Source: Nostoc desertorum CM1-VF14 (GTDB lineage Bacteria > Cyanobacteriota > Cyanobacteriia > Cyanobacteriales > Nostocaceae). Taken from it: 64,000 nt of DNA. The stretch is from positions 1 to 64,000 of the forward strand of contig JAHHHR010000044.1 of the NCBI GenBank assembly GCA_019359245.1, given 5' to 3'. The notes beneath the pieces were generated by a model. That model was not told the DNA's origin, made no database searches, and saw only the letters and a list, made by a program, of their open reading frames with translations. Shown piece by piece: positions 43,741-53,687 of this stretch. Numbering within the stretch: the first letter of the stretch is position 1; the number at the start of each line of letters is the position of its first letter. A program made the position numbers and the translations under genes.

Positions 43741-44743
43741 AAGCTGACACTTGAGCGCGAATTTCATTGGCGCAAGGTCGACCATGTTCAACATCAGCAA
43801 TATTAGCAAAAGTTGTTTCTGCAATATTGTGGAGAGCTTCTGCTGTAAAAAAGGCTTGATGTCCAGTAATGAGTACATTGGGGAACGTTGTCAGACGCTG
43901 GAAAATATCATCTTGAATAATTTCACCAGACAAATCCTCAAAGAACAATTCTGATTCTTGTTCGTAGACATCCACACCAAGATAACCAATCTTGCCAGAC
44001 TTCAACCCCTCAATCACTGCTTGGGTATCAATCAGCGCTCCTCGACTAGTATTAATTAGCATCACGCCTGACTTAATCTGTTCTATAGCCTCAGCGTTAA
44101 TCAAGTGATGCGTTTCGGGAGTCAGGGGACAATGTAGAGAGATAATATCCGAGTTGGCAAATAGCTCAGGCAATTCTACATACTTTCCACCTAGCGCCTC
44201 CAATTCTGGATTTCGATAAACATCATAGGCGAGTAGGTTACAGCCAAACCCCTTCATAATCTGTCCTAAAATCAGACCGATTTTGCCGGTGCCAACAATG
44301 CCTATTGTGCGCTCATGCAAATTAAATCCCAACAGTCCATCTAAGGAAAAATTGCCTTCTCGAACACGGTTATAGGCACGATGAATTTTGCGATTCAGAC
44401 TTAAAATCAATCCCACAGCATGTTCTGCTACCCCATAGGGTGAATAGGCGGGAACACGCACAACGGTAATCCCTAAATCCGCTGCGGCTTGTAAGTCTAC
44501 ATTGTTAAACCCTGCACACCGAAGGACAACCAGTCGAGTTCCCCGTGAGGCGAGAAGCTCTAAAGTTGGTGCGTCAACTTGGTCATGCACAAATACGCAA
44601 ACCGCCGGAAATCCGGCGGCGAGGATAGCGGTATCCCGATTCAAGCGGGGTTCAAAAAATACTAGCTCGTGTTGAGTGGGAGAATTTGCAGCTGACAAAA
44701 ACTTCCGATCATAGGCTTTTGTACTGAAGACTGCTACTTTCAT
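43739..44743 (-). CDS. ldhA: D-lactate dehydrogenase (2-hydroxyacid dehydrogenase)
   Basis: Fermentative D-lactate dehydrogenase family, NAD-linked. Motifs: VLRCAGFNNVDL, VPAYSPYGVAEHAVGL, IGIVGTGKIG (Rossmann loop), LHCPLTPETHHLIN, INTSRGALIDT with the catalytic Arg, and the catalytic His in LITGHQAFFT. The ATG at 44743 (MKVAVFST) matches the family start; four residues earlier another ATG exists. The gene ends against MITE copy 2, whose last bases supply the stop codon, but 334 residues is a normal length. Confidence 0.94.
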   Translation of the reverse strand: MKVAVFSTKAYDRKFLSAANSPTQHELVFFEPRLNRDTAILAAGFPAVCVFVHDQVDAPTLELLASRGTRLVVLRCAGFNNVDLQAAADLGITVVRVPAYSPYGVAEHAVGLILSLNRKIHRAYNRVREGNFSLDGLLGFNLHERTIGIVGTGKIGLILGQIMKGFGCNLLAYDVYRNPELEALGGKYVELPELFANSDIISLHCPLTPETHHLINAEAIEQIKSGVMLINTSRGALIDTQAVIEGLKSGKIGYLGVDVYEQESELFFEDLSGEIIQDDIFQRLTTFPNVLITGHQAFFTAEALHNIAETTFANIADVEHGRPCANEIRAQVSA

Positions 44744-45146
44744 GCAAAACCTCAAGCTGTATGCTGCATAATGTTCGACTACATAATACCTTGGCAGTTA
44801 CAGAAGCGATGTCTACGACGAGCGTAGCTGCGGTACTTTTGAACATTGTCAGTCTTCAGGAGTGTTAATCATGCTTCATATTCAATGTAGCAATCCTAAA
44901 TAAGTCGTGAAAATCTCAGATTCCTCGCTGCGTCGCAAAAATTTATCACACGCAAGTCAATTGTTAGTGCAGCCTGGGTGAAAATGTCCGAAAATCTTCA
45001 AATCTGGTTAAGTAGAAAGGTACTTGCCCTTTTCTTGTGGAGCACATCGGCAGATAAACCGATAATGTTATAGTAATATAGGGGATGTACTAAGATTTCC
45101 CTTACTTCACGGCATTTGAACACTCAAATGTGTGAATTATATAGCT
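44744..45146. other. Intergenic region with small palindromic repeats
   Basis: Between ldhA and the tRNA gene lies a gatgtctacgacgagcgtag-type repeat near 44807. The promoter of the tRNA should lie near 45080-45140. No gene is seen. Confidence 0.45.
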
Positions 45147-45231
45147 GGAGAGGTGTCCGAGCGGTTCATGGTGACGCACTCGAAATGCGTTTTGGGGAAA
45201 CCCAACGGGGGTTCGAATCCCCCCCTCTCCG
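45147..45231 (+). tRNA. tRNA-Ser (CGA anticodon)
   Basis: The acceptor arm ggagagg pairs with cctctcc, followed by discriminator G; CCA is not encoded. The anticodon stem-loop has gcactCGAaatgc, anticodon CGA (decodes UCG). A long variable arm (ttttggggaaacccaac) and the T-arm ggggg-ttcgaat-ccccc are typical of class II tRNA-Ser. Confidence 0.96.
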
Positions 45232-45346
45232 TTGAAAATGATTGCTGAAAAACTAGATAAGCCGATGGTGTTCGGCTTCATAGATGCTACCTATGATTAT
45301 TTGCAAGTAAGGGCGCATAGCTATGCACCCCTAACTACATAACGTA

Positions 45347-45470
45347 TACAGCACTTTGCAACTAAATGAGGTACAGAACCAAGGATTCACAAATCAAATT
45401 ATTCTTCTGCCCCCTGCCTCCTGCCTCAAAACCAGCGACTTTGTACCTCATGCAAAAGAAAACTGCTGTA
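45347..45470. repeat. MITE-like element, family B
   Basis: 124 bases with inverted ends: tacagcactttgcaact and, inside, aaatgaggtac on the left; gtacctcatgcaaaag and aactgctgta on the right. The interior contains a short gccccctgcctcctgcctc tract. No coding sequence. Only one copy is in this window. Confidence 0.55.
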
Positions 45471-45600
45471 ACGGATATTGTATGGAACAGTATTATATTT
45501 GCATATTTACTTAGTCAAATATTGTACAATTTGCACTAAAATATACACTACCAGCAGAGATTTATGGGATAAACTTATGCCATCGTGTGAGGAGTGAACG

Positions 45601-46773
45601 ATGGCAAACCGCAGCATGGGGAAAGCGCTCTCATTTAGTTTTATCAGCGTCTGTTTATATCTAGGCATTAGTATAGGAGTCGTTATCAGGCTTGGGCAAT
45701 CACAGCGATTAAACGCTGCTATTACACCTACCGAGCCTGTGCAATTTCCATTAGCTATCCCTGAACTTACGCCATCAACAACAGAAGAACAAACTTTTCT
45801 AGATACTATTACTATCAAAGCCGTTGGAGACATTATTCCTGGCACTAATTTTCCTAACCATAGATTACCCCGGTTTCGAGATGAATTATTACCAAAGTCA
45901 GTGAGAAATCACTTGCAAGGATCTGATATCTTGTTTGGTAACTTTGAAAGTAGCTTAACTAATTATCCCTACACTGCTAAAGATATTAGTCGAGGACAAG
46001 TCTTTGCCTTTCGCTCCCCACCTGGATATGCTCGGCTATTTGCTGAAGCTGGTTTTAATGTATTTAATATGGCGAATAACCATGCAATGGACTTTGGCCC
46101 GGTAGGGTTCAAAGATACAAAGAAAAATCTTGAGGCTGTGGGCATTGCAACATTAGGCCATAAAAATCAAATTCTTTATCTGGAAGCTAACAATATCCCG
46201 GTGGCAATGATCGGGTTTTCTCCTTATGAAATGTATAATTCCATTCATAATTTAGGAACAGCCCAAGCACTCGTAGCAGAAGCTAAAAATAAGGCCAACA
46301 TTGTAGTAGTATCGATGCACGCTGGAGCCGAAGGAACGGGGGCGCTACACGTTAAGAATCAGACAGAGTTTTTTTATGGAGAAAATCGAGGTAATTCGAT
46401 TAAGTTCGCTCGAAACATGATTGATGCAGGAGCAGACTTAGTACTAGGGCATGGTCCTCATGTTCCGAGAGCGATGGAAATTTATAAGGGAAAAATCATT
46501 GCCTATTCTTTAGGAAACTTTTTAGGATATCGAACTTTATCTACAAATGCCCAGACGGGTGACTCAATGATTTTAGAAGTTAAACTCAACTCGGCAGGAG
46601 ATTTAGTATCAAGTAAAGTGATCCCCGTGCGGATGGATAAGCAAGGAATACCTCATATTGATCAGCGTTTTCGGACTGTGAAACTTATGCGTTATTTGAA
46701 TGCTCAAGCTTTCCCCAAAAACCCAGTGAAGATTAATAAGAAGGGGGAAGTTCTTGTACAGAAAATGAAATAA
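45601..46773 (+). CDS. CapA-family (PGA_cap) protein, secreted or anchored
   Basis: Metallophosphatase-like CapA family protein of 390 residues with an N-terminal membrane anchor or signal (FSFISVCLYLGISIGVVI). Typical parts: ITIKAVGDIIPGTNFP, SDILFGNFESSLTN, NVFNMANNHAMDFG, VVVSMHAGAEGT, GADLVLGHGPHVPR and IIAYSLGNFLGY. The family includes poly-gamma-glutamate capsule proteins; in cyanobacteria the substrate is unknown. AGGAG precedes the start. Confidence 0.92.
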   Translation: MANRSMGKALSFSFISVCLYLGISIGVVIRLGQSQRLNAAITPTEPVQFPLAIPELTPSTTEEQTFLDTITIKAVGDIIPGTNFPNHRLPRFRDELLPKSVRNHLQGSDILFGNFESSLTNYPYTAKDISRGQVFAFRSPPGYARLFAEAGFNVFNMANNHAMDFGPVGFKDTKKNLEAVGIATLGHKNQILYLEANNIPVAMIGFSPYEMYNSIHNLGTAQALVAEAKNKANIVVVSMHAGAEGTGALHVKNQTEFFYGENRGNSIKFARNMIDAGADLVLGHGPHVPRAMEIYKGKIIAYSLGNFLGYRTLSTNAQTGDSMILEVKLNSAGDLVSSKVIPVRMDKQGIPHIDQRFRTVKLMRYLNAQAFPKNPVKINKKGEVLVQKMK

Positions 46774-46809
46774 GGCAATTTCCATTCATAAATCTACCGT
46801 CGCCGTTGG

Positions 46810-46910
46810 TTTCGACTCCGCTCAACCAACTAAGAGATCGAGAGTTGAGCGTACCCCTCCGGGGAAGCAAGCTACGCGTAGCGTCTCGCAAAGAAGTCGG
46901 AACTCGTCAA
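46810..46910. repeat. Cluster of Nostoc-type palindromic repeats
   Basis: Sequence including gttggtttcgactccgctcaacc and agctacgcgtagcgtctcgc. The GCTACGCGTAGC palindrome reappears near 60483. These are interspersed repeats of unknown function. Confidence 0.55.
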
Positions 46911-47036
46911 CCTGGGTATATTATTTGTGAGATATCACCTAAGTAGTTTAGCTCTTGTATTGGATAAGAAGCGTTCAATTTTAGATTTTGAATTTTGGAT
47001 TTTAGATTGAAGAAAAAATTTAAAATCTAGAATTGA

Positions 47037-48641
47037 CTAATTATTGTCATCTTGTAGCTTTTCCTGAAATTTCTGATTATTTTGGGGTTGACTATCAATC
47101 GGTGAATTTTGCTTTTCCAATGTTGGTACTACTACAGCAGAAGGATCTGACTGTTTAGATTCTATCGGTGGCGCTGCTGGTATAACCACAGAATTTGACG
47201 GAATCATCGGTTGAGGGGAAGCAGAATTTTGATTAGAAGTGGGTGAGTTATTTTGTAGTAATGGTGCGGGAGAAGCATTACGAGATGAACGGATAGCGCG
47301 TAGTTTTTCCACTAGTGAGGGTGTGGGAGAAACGCTAGGTGAAGGTGCGGATTGTTCGGAATCGCCGCGTTGTGATTCTTGTGTAGGGCTGCTGGGAGTT
47401 TCTTGCGGGGAAGAACGACGAGAGCGCCGACGCTGCTTGGAATTAGGAACAGGTGCTGATTCGGTTCTTGAGGTGGTGTTAGTCTCTTCACCACTCTCTG
47501 AGTTAGGTGCTTTCGCGGCTGGTTCTTGAGTTGGCTGTTCAAAAAGCGGCTTTGCAGTTGGCTGCGGTTGAAACTTAGGTAAGATGCTAGTGATGCCAAA
47601 ACCTGCCGTAGCAGCAACTAGGGCTATACCTATACCAATGAATATTTTAGATGAACCCTGTTTTTTAGCCAGTACATTTTCTTTGGCGATACCTGAGTTG
47701 GGCTGCGCCAACCTAGATGGTTTGTGAATGCCATTTTGGACAGTTTTTCCAATTAAAGTTGCTGCCTGTTGGGCAGATAAATTGACAGTTGGCACTGCAT
47801 AAGCGGCTAAGGTTTGCGGTGTCATATTCACCCCATTTTCAGGTAGCAGTTGTAACCATTCAGCAACTGTCGCTGGCCGAAAACGAGACTCCACCGCCAT
47901 ACCGCGCATTATGGCCTGGTTGACAGAAGCACTCAAATGTGGTTGTAATTCGCGGGGGGAAGGCATTTGTTCGCGATCGCGCAATAATGCTGGCATAGGA
48001 ACCTGTGCTGTCAAAAGTGAATACAAGGTTGCTGCTAAACCATAAACATCGGTGGCGGGTGTGCGCGGCGCTTGTGTCAAATACTGCTCAATGGGAGAAT
48101 AACCTTCAGAAACCATACCTGTGTGAGTCTGCCTGACACTGCCATTAAATTCCCTGGCAATGCCAAAATCAATCAGTACTACTTCCTGGGTTCCTTGACG
48201 AAGAATAATATTATCTGGTTTGACATCTCGATGTAGCAAACCGTTATTATGCACTACCTGTAAGGCTGCCCCAATTTGCCGGATGTAATGAATTGCTGTA
48301 GCTTCAGGTAACGGTATCCCTGGTAATACAAAAGCATCTCCCAAGGTTTCGCCACGAATGTATTCCATCACCATGTAAGGCAGTCCAGCTTCCACAAAAA
48401 AGTCACTAACTCGGACTATATTTGGGTGAATACACGTAGCTAATCGTCTGGCTTCATCTTGGAATTGGCGCTCGAATTTCGCAAAATCAGGATGTTGTCG
48501 CAGCCGTTCATTGATGGTTTTCATCACCACCTCCTGACCCAAGTAGTGATGCGTAGCTTTAAATGTTATACCAAAGCCACCCCGCCCTATCTCTTGAATT
48601 AGGGTATATTTTCCATCCTGCAAAATTGTGCCTGCTAACAT
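47037..48641 (-). CDS. Ser/Thr protein kinase with one membrane helix
   Basis: Eukaryotic-type kinase, 534 residues. The N-terminal kinase domain has IGRGGFGITFKATH (Gly loop), VVMKTIN (Lys), HRDVKPDNIIL, IDFGIAR and GMVSEGYSPIEQY in the activation region. A disordered linker, a membrane helix (IFIGIGIALVAATAGFGI) and a long Ser/Pro/Gln-rich extracytoplasmic tail follow. The ATG at 48641 (MLAGTILQDGKY) has AGGA upstream; the longer frame opens at a TTG. The tail shows no recognised sensor domain. Confidence 0.94.
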   Translation of the reverse strand: MLAGTILQDGKYTLIQEIGRGGFGITFKATHHYLGQEVVMKTINERLRQHPDFAKFERQFQDEARRLATCIHPNIVRVSDFFVEAGLPYMVMEYIRGETLGDAFVLPGIPLPEATAIHYIRQIGAALQVVHNNGLLHRDVKPDNIILRQGTQEVVLIDFGIAREFNGSVRQTHTGMVSEGYSPIEQYLTQAPRTPATDVYGLAATLYSLLTAQVPMPALLRDREQMPSPRELQPHLSASVNQAIMRGMAVESRFRPATVAEWLQLLPENGVNMTPQTLAAYAVPTVNLSAQQAATLIGKTVQNGIHKPSRLAQPNSGIAKENVLAKKQGSSKIFIGIGIALVAATAGFGITSILPKFQPQPTAKPLFEQPTQEPAAKAPNSESGEETNTTSRTESAPVPNSKQRRRSRRSSPQETPSSPTQESQRGDSEQSAPSPSVSPTPSLVEKLRAIRSSRNASPAPLLQNNSPTSNQNSASPQPMIPSNSVVIPAAPPIESKQSDPSAVVVPTLEKQNSPIDSQPQNNQKFQEKLQDDNN

Positions 48642-48979
48642 AGAGAGTCCTGAGTCTTGAGTGAGCAGATAAGTAGCGATTTCTGAGTCTTGGGGGATTT
48701 GCAAAAAATTTTCCCATATTTTTGGGCAGGGTTTTCGCTTGTTTATTTTACGGGATGATTTAGTTGTTGGAATTCCCTAAGCGGGAAAAACCTCCCGATG
48801 AACACAACAGTTTTATCTTTATAGGATAACGCGAGAGTCAAGAAATCCTGAAGTAGGAAACAGGCTCAATTTGTCTCCCATGCCTATGATGTTATAACTA
48901 ACAAGCTACTTGCTACAATGCCAAAGAGCAATTCAGTAATTTTTCAAAAGTTAATAATCAGTATATTTCGGATATTTTA
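48642..48979. other. Intergenic region between the kinase and a dead DUF2887 gene
   Basis: AT-rich spacer with a short gcggga/tcccg hairpin near 48781. ttggaattccctaa near 48767 resembles the right end of MITE family A, but no left end is found. Confidence 0.45.
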
Positions 48980-49775
48980 GTGAAAGGCGACACCATTTAT
49001 TACCAAATATTTAAGCGATTTCCGTAGTTTATTTTTGAACTGATTGATTACCAGATTGAACAGGCACAGAACTATCGATTTGAGTCCGTTGAGGTGAAAG
49101 AAACCGCCTTTCGTATTGATGGGGTCTTTTTACCTCCAGAAGGTGCAACACCCAGAATTATCTTTTTTGCAGAAGTTCAATTTCAGAGAGATGAAGCTCT
49201 TTATCATCGCTTCTTTACTGAGTTGATGATGTATTTGAACCGGAATCAGTCTTAATACAATGACTAGTATTGTGTGGTAATTTTTCCATCACGCAATTTG
49301 GAATCTAGTGATACAAAAACTCATCGATTATTTTTGAACAGTGACCAAGTGCAACGAATTTCTTTGGATGAGTTAGGCACTCCCAATCAGCAATCAATAG
49401 GCATCAATTTAATGCAATTGACAATTGCCTTAGAGAAAGCGATCGCACAGCACGAAGCAATTAATTAAGCGGGTACAATTAGAGTCAAAGGACGCACTGA
49501 CGAAAAACGAAATAATAGATATCATTACCACAATTGCTGTTTACAAGTTTTCATCTTTGAGTACAGAGAAAGTGGAAGCTATGCTAGGACTGGCTTTAGA
49601 GCAAACAAGGGTTTATCAGGAAGCGAAAGCTGAGGGACGGGAAGAACGGGAAGCTGAAATTTTGAAAGTTACAGTCCCCCTGTTACTAAAAACGGGGATG
49701 AGCGTCGAGCAGATTGCTCAACAGCTAAATGTTGATTTAGAATCTGTCCAGAGCGCCGCACAGCAGAACGCGTAA
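48980..49775 (+). pseudogene. Second DUF2887/Rpn-type nuclease gene, multiply broken
   Basis: From a GTG at 48980 the frame reads KGDTIYYQIFKRFP, then an in-frame TAG at 49025, then FIFELIDYQIEQAQNYRF to MMYLNRNQS and a stop. The remainder resumes in other frames as VIFPSRNLESSDTKTHRLFL (49274-49468) and VEAMLGLALEQTRVYQEAKA (49557-49775). At least three lesions break it. It is a paralogue of the interrupted gene at 36 kb. The last piece could still be translated as a short protein, but function is unlikely. Confidence 0.8.
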
Positions 49776-49900
49776 CATTCTTTTACGCAATGTAAAATTC
49801 ATCAAATTGGCTCATAGTAAGCGATTCGATACGCTTACTACAAACTTTAATTATTCACGCTCGCTGACTTAGCCATAGTTTCAACATTGGTGTAGAAAAC

Positions 49901-51985
49901 TTAAAATCGCTGCCCGATGCCTAGATGGACTTTGCTTTCTCCCTGGTCATTAATGCCATAGTCAGCCCGAATTAAACCCAAGGGCGAATTTACTCGTACT
50001 CCAGCCCCATAACCAAAACCATAACCTGGTTTGTCTCGCACACCTGCTGGATTTCCCAATACAGTATCACCAGAACCTAAGTCTGAGGCAAAGTCGGCAA
50101 ATAATACACCCCCTACTATTGGTAAGACGGGAAAGCGATATTCTGCGGAAGCTAATACATAACTGCGACCACTTCCCACATCTCCAGAATCGTAACCGCG
50201 TACTGAGTTGGAACCACCCAAGTTAAAGCTTTCGTAGGGCGGTAAATTCCCAAGGACAGTACCAGCTTGGACATTTACCGCAAATACTTGTGGCTGTTTG
50301 GTGTTAAATAACTGCACTGGCAAATATTGGCTGTAATTGGCTTTAAGGCGATTGAGAGAAATATTTCCTTGACCGATGGGCACAGATTGTTCTGTACTCA
50401 GACTCACAACGGAACCTTGAGTTGGATTGAGAGGATTATCCCGTTGGTCTTTGGTGGCGGTGAAGGATACGGTAGTTAGGTCGTCAACGCCAGTTCCACT
50501 CGCAGATAGGGGATTGCCTTGTGCATCAGTTGGACTAATATTACCTTGGCGATCGCGAATACTAGTTCGGGTATAGTTTAATCCTAGTGAGGTATTCCAG
50601 TTGTCAATTGGTCGTTGTAAGCTGACACTTCCGCCAATTTGACCTTCCCGCACTTTGTCACCATTAGCTAGCTTAATCTTGTCATCAAAAGTTTCCGAAA
50701 TTTCTTGACTACGAAAACCATTCACAGTGTACCCCAAGCGATCGGGGTTTGTTGTCCGATAGGGACTGATAAATTTAGTATTAAACTGCAAGTCTCGGCT
50801 ACTTACACCAATATTCACACCTAAAGTATCATTAACACCACCAACATTCTGATCTTGATAGCTGATTGTGCCTACTAATCCCTGATCAGCATTGTAACTA
50901 CCACCCAAGTTAACACCACGCGCCCCAGTTTCTTTGAGTTGGTAGACTAAATCAAGTTTTGTTGCATCTCCTTCTAAGGCAACATTCACCTGCTCAAATA
51001 AACCAGTCTGATATAGCTGTTGTATGTCTTGTTTAACTACATTTTCTTGGAAGATTTGACCAGGTTTCAATTTTAGTTGCTGTTGCAGAAAATCTGGTTT
51101 GGTGCGTCCCCCCACAGGATTACCCTTGCTATCAAAAGTTTTTCCCTCATCGTTGATAAAGCGAAACTTGATATTACTCACCAAGCCTTCAGCGACATTT
51201 ACAGTGAGAATGCCTTGAGAACTGGGTTTAATTGATAGCACTCGTGCTAAGTTATAACCATTGTCGGCGTACCACTTGTTAATTTGTGCTACTGCTTGCT
51301 GGAGTCTAGCAGGACTGATTGTGGTTCCGATTTGAGATTGCAACTGTTGTTGGGCTACTTGGTAAGTGAGGACTTTAGCGCCAGATAGTTGCAGCGATCG
51401 CACAATAATCGGTTGCACTTGATAAACTACATTTAATCCAGCCTTTGTGCTAAAGCTATTCACACTAACATTGCTAAATAAACCTGTATCCGAAATTGCA
51501 GCTACATCTTTTTGTAGCTGACTTTGGCTAGTTTCTCTACCCACTTGGGTTTTAATTACCTGGCGAATAATTTGTTGCAATTCTTGATTGGCTCCCACTA
51601 CCTGTACATCTGTAGCTGTAACTACTAAATTGCTTCCAGTAGTAGGGGTTTTAGGAGAGGACGGGAGAGGAGCAGGGGAGGCGGAGGAAATAGGGAGGAT
51701 GACCTGGGAAACTAACTCTTGTGCTGACTTTAAGACTACTGAGGAATTTTTGTTTGCACCTGTTTGCACGGCGACGGGATTTTGGGAAAATTGTTGTGCA
51801 ACTATAGTTTCTGGGGAAGCAATTGTCTCTATCCGTGCGGGAGTGTCTTCAATTATAGGGACTACCAAGTTACCAGCTTTTGGAGTTAGAGTAACGGTTT
51901 TGGCAGTTGCAGCTGTTGCTTGCTGAGTGGCATTGGCAGCAGCTAAAGTAGCTAAAGTAAAAATTGCAGTAGCAGAAACTCGCAT
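49901..51985 (-). CDS. Omp85/BamA-family outer membrane protein
   Basis: Outer-membrane biogenesis protein of 694 residues. A signal peptide (ATAIFTLATLAAANAT) and a disordered N-terminus are followed by POTRA repeats (for example QLQKDVAAISDTGLFSNVSV and VVKQDIQQLYQTGLFEQVNV) and a C-terminal 16-strand barrel that ends in Phe (VHLGIGQRF). FNLGGSNSVRGYDSGDVGSG is the VRGF-type motif of strand/loop 6. Cyanobacteria carry several Omp85 paralogues; which one this is cannot be said. Near residue 105 a Pro/Ser stretch (SASPAPLPSSPKTPT) coincides with a translated repeat tract. Confidence 0.94.
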   Translation of the reverse strand: MRVSATAIFTLATLAAANATQQATAATAKTVTLTPKAGNLVVPIIEDTPARIETIASPETIVAQQFSQNPVAVQTGANKNSSVVLKSAQELVSQVILPISSASPAPLPSSPKTPTTGSNLVVTATDVQVVGANQELQQIIRQVIKTQVGRETSQSQLQKDVAAISDTGLFSNVSVNSFSTKAGLNVVYQVQPIIVRSLQLSGAKVLTYQVAQQQLQSQIGTTISPARLQQAVAQINKWYADNGYNLARVLSIKPSSQGILTVNVAEGLVSNIKFRFINDEGKTFDSKGNPVGGRTKPDFLQQQLKLKPGQIFQENVVKQDIQQLYQTGLFEQVNVALEGDATKLDLVYQLKETGARGVNLGGSYNADQGLVGTISYQDQNVGGVNDTLGVNIGVSSRDLQFNTKFISPYRTTNPDRLGYTVNGFRSQEISETFDDKIKLANGDKVREGQIGGSVSLQRPIDNWNTSLGLNYTRTSIRDRQGNISPTDAQGNPLSASGTGVDDLTTVSFTATKDQRDNPLNPTQGSVVSLSTEQSVPIGQGNISLNRLKANYSQYLPVQLFNTKQPQVFAVNVQAGTVLGNLPPYESFNLGGSNSVRGYDSGDVGSGRSYVLASAEYRFPVLPIVGGVLFADFASDLGSGDTVLGNPAGVRDKPGYGFGYGAGVRVNSPLGLIRADYGINDQGESKVHLGIGQRF

Positions 51986-52229
51986 AATATTTAACCTAAT
52001 TAACAGGGAGTTATATCAATTTTGGATTTTAGATTTTAGATTAAAAGAGATTAAAAGATTTGACTAAAAGGCTGTTCCAAGAATTTGAAACAATACATCG
52101 TTTGCGAATTTGATTTTAGTTGTAGGAAAGTAAAGAAATAGCGATAATATTAACTTCCAGTTTCTTCGCCGATTTTCCTATTTATACCTCTTACCCAAAC
52201 AGACAGTTAATTTTGATATTTTGTTTCTT

Positions 52230-53591
52230 ATGAATAATGTATCCCGTTTATCCCTAGCTTCTAACTCTCAAGCTGCAACTTCTCCTTTACGGTTACTTGT
52301 ATTAAGTAATGGTCATGGGGAAGATGTGATTGCAGTTCGGATTTTGCAAGAACTCCAACGACAAGCAAACCCACCAGAGATTTTTGCTTTACCTCTGGTG
52401 GGTGAAGGACGTGCTTACCAACAGTTGGATATCCCTCTTATCGGTTCAGTTCGCACTATGCCTTCTGGCGGTTTTGTTTATATGGATGGCCGCCAATTGG
52501 CGCGGGATGTACGCGGTGGTTTATTGCAACTTACCCTTAGCCAGATTAAATCTATCCGTCGTTGGGTGAGTTCTCAAAAAAAATTAGGTCAGAAAAGAGC
52601 GATTTTAGCAGTGGGAGATATTCTCCCCCTGTTGTTTGCAACTTTTAGCGGCGCTAATTATGCTTTTGTGGGTACGGCAAAATCTGAATATTATGTGCGT
52701 GATGAAGCTGGATTATTACCACAGAAATCTAAAGATGTGCGTTGGGAAAACTTTTCCGGTTCAGTTTTCCATCCTTGGGAACGTTGGTTGATGAGTCGTC
52801 GCCGTTGTAAGGCGGTGTTTCTTAGAGATGCGCTGACGACGGAAATATTAAAGCAATGGCCAATTCCAGCTTTTAATTTGGGTAATCCGATGATGGATGG
52901 TCTGCAACCAACTTTTTCACGCCAACAATTCTATAGTCAGAATAGTCAACAGCAAGAGACAGTTCGGCCTTTTATGGTGACTCTTCTTCCTGGTTCCCGT
53001 CCGCCAGAGGCATATACTAACTGGGAAACAATTATGATTGCCGTATCTGCGTTAATGGCAAGTTTTCAGGAGCGAGATTCGGTGTTTTACACTTCTGGCA
53101 CAGTTGTGTTTTTAGGTGCGATCGCTCCGGGTTTAGACTCTAATATTTTATCCCAAAGTGTGCAATCTCAAGGCTGGCGCACTGAATCAGAATGCCCTAT
53201 CCAAATTGCTGATCCAAATGTTTTGACATTTAAACAAAGAAATGCATATCTACTGCTGACACAAAAAGCTTATAATGATTGCTTGCATTTGGGAGATTTA
53301 GCGATCGCAATGGCAGGTACAGCCACAGAACAGTTTATCGGTTTAGGAAAACCTGCGATCGCGATTCCCGGTAATGGACCTCAATATAACCCTGGCTTTG
53401 CTGAAGCTCAAAGTCGTCTTTTAGGTTCATCTTTGATTTTAGTCAAGCAGCCAGCAGAAGTTGCCAAAATCGTACAGTCCCTATTCAAAGATCCTGATAT
53501 TTTGCAAATTATTGCTGAAAATGGTATGCGACGTATGGGGAAACCTGGGGCAGCATTACGCATTGCAGAATGTTTACAAGAACGATTTTGA
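52230..53591 (+). CDS. Lipid-A-disaccharide synthase-related glycosyltransferase
   Basis: Protein of 453 residues related to LpxB, in the cyanobacterial family usually called lipid-A-disaccharide synthase-related. Features: LRLLVLSNGHGEDVIAVRIL, GEGRAYQQLDIPLIG, RAILAVGDILPLLFA, TLLPGSRPPEAYTNW, DLAIAMAGTATEQFIGLGKP and AIPGNGPQYNPGFAE. The donor-site Glu of TATEQ is visible. Acceptor unknown. The ATG at 52230 avoids a preceding short out-of-context extension. Confidence 0.9.
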   Translation: MNNVSRLSLASNSQAATSPLRLLVLSNGHGEDVIAVRILQELQRQANPPEIFALPLVGEGRAYQQLDIPLIGSVRTMPSGGFVYMDGRQLARDVRGGLLQLTLSQIKSIRRWVSSQKKLGQKRAILAVGDILPLLFATFSGANYAFVGTAKSEYYVRDEAGLLPQKSKDVRWENFSGSVFHPWERWLMSRRRCKAVFLRDALTTEILKQWPIPAFNLGNPMMDGLQPTFSRQQFYSQNSQQQETVRPFMVTLLPGSRPPEAYTNWETIMIAVSALMASFQERDSVFYTSGTVVFLGAIAPGLDSNILSQSVQSQGWRTESECPIQIADPNVLTFKQRNAYLLLTQKAYNDCLHLGDLAIAMAGTATEQFIGLGKPAIAIPGNGPQYNPGFAEAQSRLLGSSLILVKQPAEVAKIVQSLFKDPDILQIIAENGMRRMGKPGAALRIAECLQERF

Positions 53592-53687
53592 ATGGGCATT
53601 GGGCATTAGTCAACAATCAATAGTTCTTCCTCTGCTTCCCCTGCTCCCTCATCTTCCCCTGCTCCCTCATCCCCAATCCCCAGTCCC
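53592..53687. repeat. Heptamer-type repeat tract (CCCTGCTCC)
   Basis: Between the LpxB-related and NarL-type genes lie gggcattgggcatt and ccctgctccctcatcttcc repeats. The tract probably ends transcription of both converging genes. Confidence 0.7.

Noticed and set aside
48760..48785. Third copy of MITE family A
   Set aside because: Only a right-end-like ttggaattccctaa is present, with no matching left end or repeat core.
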